Below are positions 46,840 to 59,330 of a stretch of DNA of 64,000 nucleotides, piece after piece. The notes below the pieces were generated by a model. The model was not told where the DNA came from, made no database searches, and saw only the letters and a program-made list of their open reading frames with translations. The position numbers were made by a program, and so were the translations under genes. This DNA comes from Antedon bifida. Lineage: Eukaryota > Echinodermata > Crinoidea > Comatulida > Antedonidae. Every line of letters begins with the position of its first letter. The stretch's first letter is position 1. The stretch covers positions 15,252,001 through 15,316,000 of the forward strand of contig OY727102.1 of NCBI GenBank assembly GCA_963402885.1, read 5' to 3'.

Positions 46840-46956
46840 TATAAAGTTTGCGGTACACCACGTATATTTAGTTCTGAAAAGATCTATTGAGTTTCTTGAC
46901 ATTTTCGATCAATGCAGTATTTGAACGTCCTGGAACTAAATATATGTGGTGTACAA
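46840..46956. repeat. Inverted-repeat copy of the 'GCGGTACACCACG' family
   Basis: A 22-bp arm at 46853-46874 (GTACACCACGTATATTTAGT then TC) is repeated in inverted orientation at 46933-46954 with one difference. Between the arms lies TCTGAAAAGATCTATTGAGT then TTCTTGACATTTTCGATC, shared with 13751-13819 and 63183-63265. Those two copies have only the left arm, so this copy shows an additional terminal inversion. Confidence 0.7.
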
Positions 46957-47058
46957 CAAATAAACATTTGGGTTGTCGTTTTTTGTTGAACGTGAATGTA
47001 ATCACTAAAAGTTGTCAATATAAAAACTAGTGTTTTATGACATCATGGGTATATACAT

Positions 47059-47230
47059 TAAAGCTATATTCACATTGAGCCCCGGATTCTGGTCCAGTGA
47101 TCGAATATAATCAAGGGAATGTTTAAGAATAGAACCACTCACATTATCTCATTCCGGATTCTGTACAAAATGTGTTTAATCAAATAATGTAACACTTGAT
47201 CGAATATGATTCAATGTGAACATCGCTTAT
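47059..47230. mobile_element. MITE family C
   Basis: The left end TAAAGCTATATTCACATTGA and the right end TCAATGTGAACATCGCTTA are inverted copies with a few mismatches. Inside, GATCGAATATAATCAAG and CTTGATCGAATATGATT are also inverted relative to the centre. About 172 bp, non-coding. TA at the borders may be the target duplication. Only one copy was seen in the window. Confidence 0.7.
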
Positions 47231-47539
47231 AGAGTGTTTTTAAGCAGATTATAAAACTGAAAATTACTGATCTCTTAGTGGCTGGAACTCAAAGATAGAA
47301 ATAAGAAGAAAGCTAAATCATAAGATAAAACAGCCAGTATCAATATGAAGTAAAAGATCAGTTTTTTAATTTATTCATACCTTTGATGTGGGGTGGGGTT
47401 TTCATTCCTAATAACTGAAGTACAATATCAGAATAGATTTAATGATCGTAAATCTTGTATATTTACTATTCATTTTGAGACCTTCAATTAAACATACCGT
47501 CTGTAATTTATTGTCTAGTTCAACCAAGGTCCCTAGAGA

Positions 47540-47800
47540 TGAATGATTGCCTACCGCATTACCTACAGCAATCCGCATCTTTTGTGAGTACTATTAATTC
47601 ACGTACATTTTATTTTGACGAATTCCATTAACAGATTCGCTATGTGGATATACGCAAAGAATCGGCCCCAGCGGCCTACTCGACCGTATGTTGCAATGCA
47701 CGGGTAATCCACACTAATTCAGCAGAATGATTTCAAAACTTTGTTATGATTATCGCCAGGTCTGTGTAATGTCGCGAGAGAGGTGATTCTCCGCCGTTAA
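47540..47800. other. CpG-bearing, less AT-rich block
   Basis: It contains CGGCCCCAGCGGCCTACTCG, TGTCGCGAGAGAGG and TCCGCCGTTAACACG within an AT-rich region. It has no long open frame and no terminal repeats. A regulatory element or a short CpG-rich promoter is possible; no transcription unit was found beside it. Confidence 0.25.
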
Positions 47801-49284
47801 CACGATTATTTAATTAGTTTATTAATCTTTTAATGAGATAAGAAACTCGTCTTTCTGATTTCAGTATCATATTATTGGTGAAATATGAATAGATTTTTCT
47901 TAATTTTATTACCAATTAGTCACATAGCAACTGCAGTTAGTGAGAAAATAACTAGAAACAAATTCCTTGCTTTTAGTTATTTATAAAATATTAATATGAT
48001 ATGCTTCTTTAAAATTAAATGTATTTGTGCATAGTTTGTCTAAATAAATATAACATCTCTGTTTTGTAACATTTAATTTATACTTTTGATTGTTGCACAG
48101 ACCAAAAATAATAGTAACTATTCAAATCTTTTTATGAAATATATTGTCATTTTAAACATGTTAATGAAATCTGTGCAATATAATGGAATACATTATTATA
48201 ACAATATTATAAATAATTATAAAAATCTAAGTGAATAAATTGCAATATAAATAAATTATAATATAAGTGAATAAATTATTACATAATTATAATTATATAT
48301 TATATTATAAAAACATGTTATTATGATAAGAGAAATACTATACGAGAAATGTGTGTAACTGTATAAAATAATACTGTAGCTTCTACTATTGTGATATGTC
48401 CAGTATTGTTTTTATTTGGTTATTACATGGAGGTACAATAGAATAATGGTTTAGGCACTTCATTCTTGACCATTATGGCATCTGCTATGTTATCATCTAT
48501 AGGCCAATCATGCTTTAGAACCATTGTTGATATTATGGAAAGTTGATCCTGACTATGTCAGTGTGTTTGTTCTTTGTTTGAATTTCAAGCAGTATTATTA
48601 TTCAGAAAAATTATTGACAGCAGATGTATCTGGAAAAGATTGACATGTAAGAAAGAAAATTAATATGTAAATTAACTAACAAGACCAGTGATTAGTCACC
48701 AGGGTTGAGTTTTAAGCTCCACCCACTAACGTATTATTGGTGGATCAATACTTTAATTGACAGTTATTACTGCAGTGCAGCGTTTTTGTCTCCATTTCAA
48801 TTCAATGATTATTTATTCCATAAAATATTCAACCTCACCTGCATGTTGGATGGCAACTAGTATTTTTTTAACGTGTGCTTCCATGCATTACAAACTAAAC
48901 TGTATTCATGCGTGGTGATTCATACAAAATAATAGCATCTCATAAAACTATGCCAAAATCAGTATTGCAAACCAGGTGATTTTGTTAAAATTTTACTTTA
49001 TTGTTGTGCAGTCATGCATAGCGAGTGAATCCCATTGATGTTATATTATTCTCTTTATATAATTTGTGTTGCCAAGCCTCTGCATCATCTACAGTATTAC
49101 AAATCATGAAGTAGCCCCTCGTGCCCCCTCTGAATCCTCTCTTGATGATCTTAATAACCCAAGTTGTTAATTTCTATATTGTAATATTATCTACTTGCAG
49201 TAAAATATTTTGACTTTAGGCCTATATATTTTTTAACCACTAGAATATGTATTATTATAGTAATGGTAACTCTGTTTTGTATTG

Positions 49285-49400
49285 TAGATTTTATTTTTAT
49301 TTATTCCTTTCAATGAAACACAAAAAGGGAGCACTGAGAAGAGACGAGAACAAAACTATCGCCAAAGGGGGTGTCTCTCCAGCTGATATAATGGTTTGAA
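49285..49400 (-). repeat. LINE-type 3' end fragment
   Basis: On the - strand it reads CTGGAGAGACACCCCCTTTG, then CTCAGTGCTCCCTTTTTGTG, then TTTCATTGAAAGGAATAAAT and an A/T-rich tail. This layout resembles the 3' UTR of CR1-type LINEs. No coding part remains. Confidence 0.45.
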
Positions 49401-49428
49401 TTTACTATCAATAATACAAAAAAAGAAA

Positions 49429-49451
49429 GGTGTCACTTTTTAAGTGACACC
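49429..49451. repeat. Perfect 10-bp inverted repeat with TTT loop
   Basis: GGTGTCACTT (49429-49438) and AAGTGACACC (49442-49451) flank a 3-base loop. The pairing extends further through AAAAGAA and TTCTTTT with one mismatch. A strong hairpin of unknown role. Confidence 0.8.
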
Positions 49452-52400
49452 ATTCTTTTATGACAAAGAATTTTCATATTTTACATTATATTTCATATAT
49501 AAAAATAAAGTGAAACTTTGTAAATAATGAATGCTAAGGTATGTCTGCCTTTTCAAAGTCTTAAATTTTGTTCTTTTTTTTTTGTCCTGAATAGATTTTA
49601 AAGAATTGCATTTCAGTCAAATGGAACTGGAATTATTAGCCAGCATGCTGTCGTTCTAAATTACATGTATCAAATGCCTAAATCCAGAGAGATTGCCAAT
49701 ATTACTTCTCATTATCTTGGATCGAAAATCTTTTTTAATTTCAGAAATGGCTGTGGATATGTTTCGTGAATACCCCTGGGTAAGATACTGAATTGTGTGA
49801 TGTACGTGTCGTTGTAGGTAATCGTACAGATTGATACTGACCACCCCTTTAGTATAATGGTATGTGCTGTGTTAGAAATTAACCCTTCGTTAGAAATCTA
49901 TGCGCTATCTTTTAAGCTTGGCTAAGCAAGCGTGAAAAGGTAGCCGATTGTAGTTGTTATGGCTGTTTCGAGTGACTTATAACACCCGATGGGCCTAGGT
50001 ATCTCACATGTTAATAATTGGAGATCAACCAAGCATGAAATGTATGTAGCGCACCAACGCATACTGATTAGAGGACTGAATTTCTTATCCAATAATTGTA
50101 CGGCTCCCAAGGGAAGGTCTCTGCAAAGAATATGTGAAGGTCTTTATATGCCTAGTTTTATCAGTGAGCTGGAAAATCAAGACTGAATGTGATTATGCTT
50201 TTATTCAGTTCTAATAAGACTTCTCTCTTCTTCTTTTCAAAATGAATGCTTTTGGTCGCAATTCATGTGACTAGGTGATTTTATTTGAAACTTTAAATTA
50301 CATTTAAACAGAACATACTCGCTTGCTTCCTCCTTTTAACCAAAATCGAGAAATTAAACAATCATGGCATTTTCACTGACCGATCTAAATTGAACACTGG
50401 TCAACACCAGAGTGTCTCTGTCACCCGGGTTCCTCTTACCACCGCAGTAAAAAAAAATATAATTCATTGTATATGTCACTGTGTTTTTCTGTTGAAAAAT
50501 ATTAATTATTATAACCAGGGAAGAGTTAAATTAATTTAACTTTTGCCTGTTATAACTATGTTTTACTGTACTGTAATCCTTTTGAACATATTTTAATTAC
50601 ATAAACTATTATTCTTTATTCTTTTGTGCTTGATTTGTGACCTTAGAAAAATTGTCTGCTTTGAACTAATTTTAGTTTCCTTTTTATAGCTATTGATTCA
50701 ACAATAATATATTATCAGCATTTAATTATTTTTTCTTCACATTTATTGAAATTTTCAACAATATGATGTTGTGTTATCAGTTATTTTTAGCAAATAATCC
50801 AAATATAGATTTTATATCTGAATGACGTGTTTTTTTAAAGACTTTCATTTACCAGTATAATGTGCCTACTCTTTTTGTATTTTTATTATCACGTATATTC
50901 AAACTGTGTTTTGACATTTTATTCATTTTAGTTATTGTGTTATAGTACAGTCATGCTTCAATCAAAAATAAGTACTAATAAATATATACTAAAACATACA
51001 TTAATACTAACTTAGTTTAGGATAAACATGGGGTTTTATTTTATAATTCTTCTGAAATTCCCTTTTCCTTAAAAAAATGTAATATTTTTTATCTATTATT
51101 GTGAAGAATGGAATAAAAGTATTGGATGAATGAATATATTTGACTAGATTCCTCTATACAATCCTGTCTTCCGTAATGTTGAGAAGCTGTTCCTTCTGAT
51201 CACACCACTGTCCATCTCAAGGGTCTCAATGTACTGGTCTACATTAATCATCAATATCAATAATTGAAAACTAGCAAAATAAAGCTATAACTAATAAAAT
51301 ACAGGCTACAGTTGTTTGTAGTTTTTTTTTATCTTTCAATCAATGTGGTCTTGGAAGCCGTTAAAGATCAGTTCTTTTTTTGTGTGGACTTGAGCAAGAA
51401 AAACATGTTGAAACAAATTATTTTAAAACTGATTCTCCTGCTTACTATTGAGTTTGTTATTGTGACTGTAATGAAGAACCTTTGTTAAGTTAAGTATAGA
51501 AACATAAAAAGAAATCCTTATGATGAATAATCCCAACATTTCCAATGAAACAGCTAAATGCCCATAAGAAAAAAAAAACCATTGGCCAATCAGTGGAATG
51601 GATCCCTAAATGGGTGGAGCTAATAAATGATTGACAGTGGCATTGGTGGTTATACCAGTGAGATTTATTTTACATACTCCCTGGTTATATACTAATTGTG
51701 GTCATTTCAAACCCAATTTCTCCTTGCACATTTTTCTTCAGGTTAATGAGAATTATATTGGTTTTGAACATTACCCTATTGCAGGAAACCAAAAATGCCC
51801 CAAATGAAAATACTGTTTGAAAATGCAAAATAAATGTAATTTTGTTTGACAAGAGTAACTTTTTTGCATATTCAGTATACCAGGTGTAAAGAGAACACCT
51901 GTCAATCTCTCTCTTTAACATAACCATACACATTTGTGGTTTACTGTAAATTGCATCAGTTCACCTGTTATAAAAATGTAAATTGTAAAATGTATTTGTA
52001 ACTATTTGTTTATACACAGCTGTACATCAACTAGTAACATAAATAATAATCATTATTTATATTGAAATAAATATATTGATGATCCTATCATGGAAGAAAC
52101 ATATCTCTCTCTCTCTGTAATATTATATTGTGATATTTTTACTTTCCAAATGGAAATATAGTATATAGACTGTTGCATAATATTATCACTAATGGTGATG
52201 TCACAGGGGATATTGTTGCAAACAGTATGTTAAAATTCTGCTTCATTACTCATAAATGATCTGTGAATTTGTGACTCTCATAAACTACTTAAGGCCAGCA
52301 TATATACTGTATTATATATAATGATGATAGATAGACAGCTATGAATATTTAGATTTTAAAGTCTACCTACCTTGTCATCTGCCATTTGTCTTCGTTCTCC

Positions 52401-54312
52401 ATACTTCTCTATTTAGTGCTTCTTCTTTTAGTTCCGAATATGTATTTTTATTTTTTATTCTATCAAGTATAGCTATCCTTTTCATATTCACATTCTATCA
52501 AAAATACTGAATTTGAATTTCCACATAATTTTGGAATTTAAACTATTTAATAACAGTTTCGGTTATGTAGTTTATATTAAAATACAAGAAATTCATCTTT
52601 ATAAAAAATAAGTAAATTTGTATGTACAGTATTGTACAGTAATTTTTATATTTCTTTGTTTCGTCTTTAGCCATGCAAAAAATATATATTATTAAATCAA
52701 AATCAATCATCATAGCCTTGTACAATTTTCTCACACTATACAAATAAACAATAAAACATGATTAATCGTAGGTATTTTTTTAAATGAAAAGCTTTAAATG
52801 ATCAGTAGCTACAAAGTGTACTAGTAGACTTTTATCCTAAACCAGTGACAATGGCTTTGTCTTTTCAAGTGCTTCAAAAAGTATTAAAAGAGGAATTTGT
52901 TTTCTAATCGTATTTACAGAGGCTTAACAAACTTGTCAACAGAAAATACTATTAAAAATGTTGTGAACTTCAAGCAATTAAGGTCTTAGCGCCAGGAAGG
53001 CGAGTATCGATTGTGTAATAATATCCTGGACACCAGACAATAGACCTATTGTTTGCGTTTCTATGTAATTAAATATTGCCTCTCAATTGTGTGGTTATCA
53101 TAATAGACTTGAAATAGTTAATAGTCAGTAGGGTGTTACACCATAAAGGTATTATAAATACCTCCATGGTTACACCTTTTGTGGTTAAGAATTGTTTAGA
53201 ACTGTCAAAGTCATTTTTTTTGTATCTATTATTGTCTTGGCTTAATTTGTTCACCTTTGTTGTGGATGCATATTGTAAAGTGTTTATCATGCTATTACTT
53301 AATTGCCTTATTCCATGAATAAAACATTAGAGTACAGTATACCAATAGTATTCTTATTATAGACCTGCACAATTCAATTTTAAATCTTATCTGGTACTTC
53401 ATCCAGTGACTTATTTATACACATTGTCTATCTTCGTAGATATTCACAACATAAGTAGTTATTTATGGCTGTAATGTAATGATAAAGTGAGATATGAACC
53501 ACAGATTATGTGAAGTGTAGTATTATTTCTGCTATAACTTGTACCTGTTTAATTACTGCACAACATTATTTAAAAATATATGGGCTTAATGTTTACATGA
53601 GAAAATTGCTATAGAAATGTCCAGGCTCATCAGAATGATATGGTTTTAAAATATTGTTTTGCTGTTAAAAACAGACTGAATTTAAATTTAAACAGTAAAT
53701 AAAGATGGCATTTAAATGACCAAGATCCCCAGTTTTCTATGTAATGGTCTGTACTGTAATATTGATGTACAACATACGTTCATTGTCTACTAAGCTGTGT
53801 CATTGATTTTGTTTTATTTGTGATTAAATAGGATTTCAAACACAATGCTACACTTAATTATGTTCTAGGTTTCTCATTTGATGTGGAGTTAAAGCTAGGA
53901 ATTAATCCTAATACTGTAGCTTTAAACACTTTCGAATCCTTTATGTCGTCAAATAATACCTAATACGACCTCAACTACTGGTAACCATTTTCCATTAAAA
54001 AATAGGTTTTGTAGCTTGTTTAGTACACAAATATTAGTTTATATATCCAAAAAAAAACAGATACTCATTTTCAGATCTGAAAAAAAAACGGTTTAAATGT
54101 TTTGTTTCTTTGTAAATTGGACGGGCTGGCAATATGAGACCATTTATAATTTTTATAATATTTCTTGAAGCTTCAGTGTCTGTGTTCACCAATCGCACTT
54201 ATATTATGTAAGGTTTTTCCTTAAATATTATACCATTGCATTGTGTCCATAGATATTTTTAAAAGATGATAACCACAGTTTTAAATATCAACAGTGCTTC
54301 CTTCCCGTTTAC

Positions 54313-54454
54313 CTCTGTCTACACTATCAAAGTAGTTTGACAAAAAAAAGTGTGATATGCCCAAATATGGTAGTGATATGACATCATCATGTCCATATGT
54401 GGGCACATCGCATTTTTTTGTCACATAAAGTTTGATAGTGTAGACAGAGCTTTA
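54313..54454 (+). mobile_element. MITE family A, copy 4 (best preserved)
   Basis: CTCTGTCTACACTATCAAAG opens and TTTGATAGTGTAGACAGAG closes the element: inverted ends with almost no mismatch. Inside, AAATATGGTAGTGATATGAC occurs once and CATCATCATGTCCATATGTG is followed by GGCACATCGC. It is close to the copy at 31072, which has the internal block doubled. Confidence 0.85.
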
Positions 54455-57400
54455 GCCTCCTGTAAATTAAATGTGAGTGGTGAATGGCCCTACATGACTA
54501 GAAAGTTGTAAAATATTTCTCTATAGGCCTACATGGAGATGAAATAATTAATGTGAATGTGATTTTATTTTTATAATCCTGTAATGATTTATTAAGAATT
54601 TTAACATAATGACAACGTCAATCTGTCTCAGACATTTATTCATATGATTTGTAATGTAATATATAACATTTTTATCTAGAATTAAAGATGACACAATCTC
54701 AGCTAACAGTAATAAGTAATTTTGATTTTTTCAAAATCCATTAAGAAAGATTACTGTTAAGAGAACTATTTACTACCCAAGAGGCCCTTTAAAAAGTCTG
54801 TTCCTACAGAGCATGTTAGATACATTAATAAAACACATTGGTTTAAACCACATTAATTCATCACATGACCACTCTTATATATCAGGCAGCGAAGGCTCTT
54901 ATGAATATGTTGATAGCTCACTGTGAATAGATACATAATCTGATTTGATAGGCTTGAGATTTTCCAAAAGTGTCCTCAAAACCACGCTCTTGAAGTCCTG
55001 TCAAGGCTCTGGTGTGCATGCTTTGACTCGAGAGCCTGTAGCGGCTTTGGTTAAGAGCCCTCAGTAGTTCTTTACGTGGAGGTCGTTAGAGTTGTGAACA
55101 ATTTGAAGCACATTGTTGTGATTGCATAAGTGTTGGTGAAATTTTACTCTGACTGTCTGATTGATTTCAATTTGCAATTACATTTATTTTCTGTTCATAA
55201 TTTAATCGCAAAAAAAAAATTGCTTTTTTTAATAAAATGGGAAAATTTTATATTTAGTTTTCTAGAAAATATGTGAAAAATCTACTTTTCAATTGTTTAA
55301 AGTTTAAATACAGTACATTTCAAAAGAATTGATTAAAACATAGAAAAACAAAAACTGAAGACATCTGTGCCATTAATGGGCTATTTTTATATTTATACCT
55401 TCAAACAATATATATATTTATACTGTTACCCATTTTATACTTTTTAAAATGTTATGCAAATATTATGATTGTAATTTTACAAATACTAAAATGCACCATA
55501 TGTTGAGGGGTTAATTAGGTCTGCTACTTGTACTATAATCTTAATATATGCAAATGAGCAATTAAAGCCAACTTATCATCAGAATCTATTACCCACATTT
55601 AATAATGATGGCCTTAGTAGATTTCTCATTCTATTAAGAAACATGATGATAAGATAGAATCTACTCACAATTTTGTTATTAGTTACTAACCATTACAACG
55701 ATGTCAAGTTAATTTGTAAACTAGAAGGACAATGAGGGCGTTTTAAAATGCGATAACTTCGTCTCAACCAAATTAATCTTTAAGGTCACAACCTTGCACA
55801 GAGATAAATGATGCTTCAGATAATATTTTCTAGTTTTAATTAGAATACGACAGCATTTATTTCATGATACTTATTTATGCAGATAATGTATTAATTGCCC
55901 AATTTTCCTCAATTGATTTAAAGACAACACAAACTCTATGTGAGGACGGTTAGCCAAAACTCTCTAAAAAACTACTTTATTTACTTCTTGTTTTGTTTTT
56001 GCATTCTTCTTTTTTTGTGTCCCTTTCAAAACAAATCTGAATTTCAAACAAAATCTTAGCAATAGCCACGTCCATAGGCTGACATTCAACATCTCAGGTA
56101 GGCCTAGAATGCAATGACATTTTATCTATTTCAGGACATGCTTGTTTGTGTGTTTACATCTGTCAAAATGTTATGCTTCAACGCTTTGAAGCCCTTGTGA
56201 ATTTGTGTTTATATCCACAGAAAGTCAAAGAAATATAGGCTACTGTATCATATTATTTTAATGTTTGCAGATATCCATTCATTTTTTGAAGAAAAAAAAA
56301 TGTATTTGATAAAATGTTTTTTTTTTTAAATTCATTGTCAAAATGCTTACAAAGGTTACCTAGTTCTGCTTTGTTAGATGTTTGCATGACAACATCTGCA
56401 TTTTCAAGTTACATCCAACAGACTATGCACGCCTTAACAGACCATTGATTTTCAGAATAATCGATATACTGGTGACGTCACTATAAAGCTTATTAAAATC
56501 TTTAGTTATCTTCAGTATGGGCCGAAATATTAAATAGCTAGCCCTCTGTATTTTGAAGTACTTTGTTTTTTACATTTAATTTCTTTTCATATTAATATTT
56601 ATGTAAATTTAGCTGGTATTTGTGTGAGGAAATTCATCCAACTGTAAGATGAATCAGTCATAGGCATATTGAGAGGACTGCGGATTAATTAACCATATTC
56701 AAAGCAAATGTACTGCCGTTTGATTAAATATGCCAACTTCTGTGATAAACTTTACCTTCAAGGTATAATGCATCAATGAGCATATTTTATCTGCAAGGGT
56801 AGATTTTTTTTCCTGTTTTATCTAAAGCCCAAATTGTAATATTATAATTGAAGCTTGAAACGGCGATGAACGATTCATTGCCCCTCCCTCTCCAACCGGC
56901 TCCAGCCAATTGTAAATCAGGCTGAAAGACTATGCACATTACTTACGACGACTTAATTGAGATTTCAGAAACTGAATAGAACAATAAAAAGCCATAAGTG
57001 TATTATTTATTTTAAATTTGGGGTTTATAAGAGACTTTTACTAAAATCCTTGGCCGAAGTTTAGTTATTATTAATGCCTCGGGCTGGTTTCCAACAAACG
57101 CCTGTCTTTGTTTGCTATTTGAAAGCAACTGTTGGTAATAGGTTTTCTCAGGTTATTGCTAAATATGAAGGACACGGTTTGGCGCACTGTCAATATTCAG
57201 TCAGTAGGCTGTGCATAATCGGCTAGCTATCAATACTCACAACTTGCACTGTAATTAAGCTGGTTTTCAATAGGCTATTTGTCCTGACAAAGGTGTTTCC
57301 ATCATGTGACTTTTCAATGCTGTGTGTTTTTGTTTTTTCTATTCTTTGTCTTTTACTATTCATGCAGGGCTTCTGCTAAAGAGTGGAGTTACATCTTGGC

Positions 57401-58835
57401 ATTGGTTGAATTAGTCAATAATAAAAATGTCTGCCTTCTGATTTACATTATAAACAGTTGCTAATATTACTATATAAATATAATATTATAGTAGACTAGA
57501 ATATAATATATTTGATTGTAAATTTAACCAATTACCGTTTTCTCTTTTAATTAATGAAATTCCCTTTGTTATCTTTGTAATTAATTTTGTATCCAATACA
57601 AAACAGGTTCTTTGAACAATTAAACAAAGATATCAAAGCAGATATTATGAAAGGATTTCCTTTTTAAGGTAGTGTGTAATCAAGTTAAAATAAATTGAAA
57701 GATCAGATCTTTGCATGAGAAACCATGGCACAGATGACAAATTTTATTTTAATTTTTTTAAATTTTTATTTTATCATAATTATCTTTTGTAAAGGACAAA
57801 TCAAATGACGTTTTAACAGTAAAGCCATCATATTAAGTAGAGCCACTGTACAAACTACAAATCATATTATTAAAAAAGATCATTACCTGGATCAGAATCT
57901 GGTTCTCATGTAAAAAACATTCAGAAATGAAATACGGTATTTACATTCAGAACAACTGAAAAGTAATTATAGTCATGCTTGAGCGACTTTTCAAAAGTGT
58001 AATTTTTCTCATTTATGACCTGCTTAACAGCAAACAGAAATTGGATATCTTCAACACTTACTTGATAAATATTTACTTATCTCTAGTGTTCATATTCAAT
58101 ATGTGTATAGATTGTTTCCTTGAATAAATATACTATACAGAGTCCAAGTTTATGTGGCAAATTTGTACAACAAAATAAAGGACATATGCTACAGCACTGT
58201 GTACATAAATGATTTATTGATGGCGTGGTGAGAAATATATTGCAATAACCAAGCATCCAGAGTAGCTAGTTAAAGAGTATATTATACTCCTACCAGTTAC
58301 CATAGTTACAAGCTTAATTGAGCGCTATTATTATTATTGACGTGGATACAAATTAATTTCTCATTAGTATGAGAGAAAAAAAAGTATGTTATGGAAAAAT
58401 GAATCAAGCGTTTCTGTAAGCTCAACATAAACAGGTTAGATTTGGTGATCGTCCTACTGGAACTAAATGATCTTTGCAGATTGAAAGATTGATTATGTAA
58501 CGCATTACAAGATTCGATTGCGTATCCGAGATGCTTCAGTAGGCTGTTTAATGCATGTGAGTGGATGAGTGCGCAGATGTGAGCATCAATAAAAGAGTGT
58601 CTATAATTAGGTTAGGCAATATAGTAATCAAGATATTTGGCTGCATTTTAAAATTGATTTATTAAGGTTTCAATTTTAATTTATTTTTTATTAAAAAAGA
58701 AAAACAAAATTGCTGAAGGATATTTAATTAATACTGTAAATTGTTTCACAAGCAAAATTATCATACCAGTATATTTTCTCAAAAATAGATTTTCTGTATA
58801 TCCTTTGTACAATTGTATTTCTTTTTTTAATAAGG
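54455..58835. other. AT-rich region without recognisable gene
   Basis: No exon is supported. At 54960-55110 there is a GC-richer stretch (GAAGTCCTGTCAAGGCTCTG, GACTCGAGAGCCTGTAGCGG) of unknown nature, and another at 56845-57310 listed separately. Elsewhere only AT-rich sequence and short A or T runs are visible. Confidence 0.6.
56845..57310. other. Candidate conserved non-coding block
   Basis: The stretch is less AT-rich and free of simple repeats. It carries motifs often bound by homeodomain and HMG factors: CTTAATTGAG, ACAATAAAAAGCCATAA, CCAATTGTAAATC. It also has GC-bearing segments such as CCTCGGGCTGGTTTCCAAC and GGACACGGTTTGGCGCAC. No open frame or transposon ends were found. An enhancer is a reasonable guess but rests on composition and short motifs only. 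Confidence 0.3.
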
Positions 58836-59060
58836 TATTATCTCCCAAAATCATCCAAAAACATCTGAATTTTAATAGGTTATTTTGCAGTTTTAATGAG
58901 AGTTATTCAGTTCTTTAGAAAAATAAAAAATATAATGATATTCACTTATAAAAAGTCAATATAAATAGTTAAATTTAACCAAAACCCATTGTCTGACAGA
59001 CAATTTGACACTTTTGCTTTAAATTACAGTTTTTTCAGGTAAAACATTTTTGAATGTGAA
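58836..59060. repeat. Diverged relative of MITE family B
   Basis: It shares with 12042-12396 the ordered blocks CCAAAAACAT, CAGTTTTAAT-A-AGTTATTCA, ACTTATAAAAAG, AACCAAAA-CCATTGTCT, AGACAATTT and TTTGCTTTAAATTACA. The terminal repeats are not preserved and the right part is missing or altered. Confidence 0.6.
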
Positions 59061-59128
59061 TATTTAAAACAATATTGTTGGATTTTCAGTATATGTATTG
59101 TTAGGCGCTCTGTTCTTGGTAGGGCCAT

Positions 59129-59160
59129 ATAATAATAATAATAATAATAATATTTATTCG
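59129..59160 (-). repeat. TTA-tailed retroelement 3' junction, reverse copy
   Basis: A run of AAT units is followed by ATATTTATTCGGC. Its reverse complement GCCGAATAAATATTATT is the junction seen at 395-430. How far the element extends to the right is unclear, because an 'AGGGGACA' repeat begins at 59195. Confidence 0.55.
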
Positions 59161-59194
59161 GCAAAAGTTCTTAAAAGTACGTTTTACAATTCAT

Positions 59195-59330
59195 CTTGCC
59201 AGGACATCCCTATTCAGTACACACCTCAATTAAGGGGACATTTTCTTACAATACAAATGATTGGCAATCATGTTTTAAAACTACAGCCTTTCAGAGGACA
59301 CTCCTAAAGGTGTCCCCATTAGGATCTCTT
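59195..59330. repeat. Dispersed 'AGGGGACA' repeat copy
   Basis: Contains CAGGACATCCCTATTCAGTA, CTCAATTAAGGGGACATTTT, AGAGGACACTCCTAAAGGTG then TCCCCATTAGG. The alternating GGACA and TGTCC modules match the copies at 11668 and 61890. Confidence 0.55.

Larger units (their letters stand above)
47231..54312. other. AT-rich region without recognisable gene
   Basis: No exon is supported. It contains a CpG-bearing block (47540), a LINE 3' end (49285), a hairpin (49429) and a short TC run at 52105-52117. TTTCAATTCAATGATTATTTATT at 48796 may be another LINE 3' end. The open frame at 49989-50186 begins MGLGISHVNNW and has a mixed composition, but no family, splice context or start supports it. Confidence 0.6.

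Noticed and set aside
49989-50186. 65-codon frame beginning MGLGISHVNNW
   Set aside because: The composition is plausible, but no family, start signal or splice site supports it; the opposite strand has a similar open frame.
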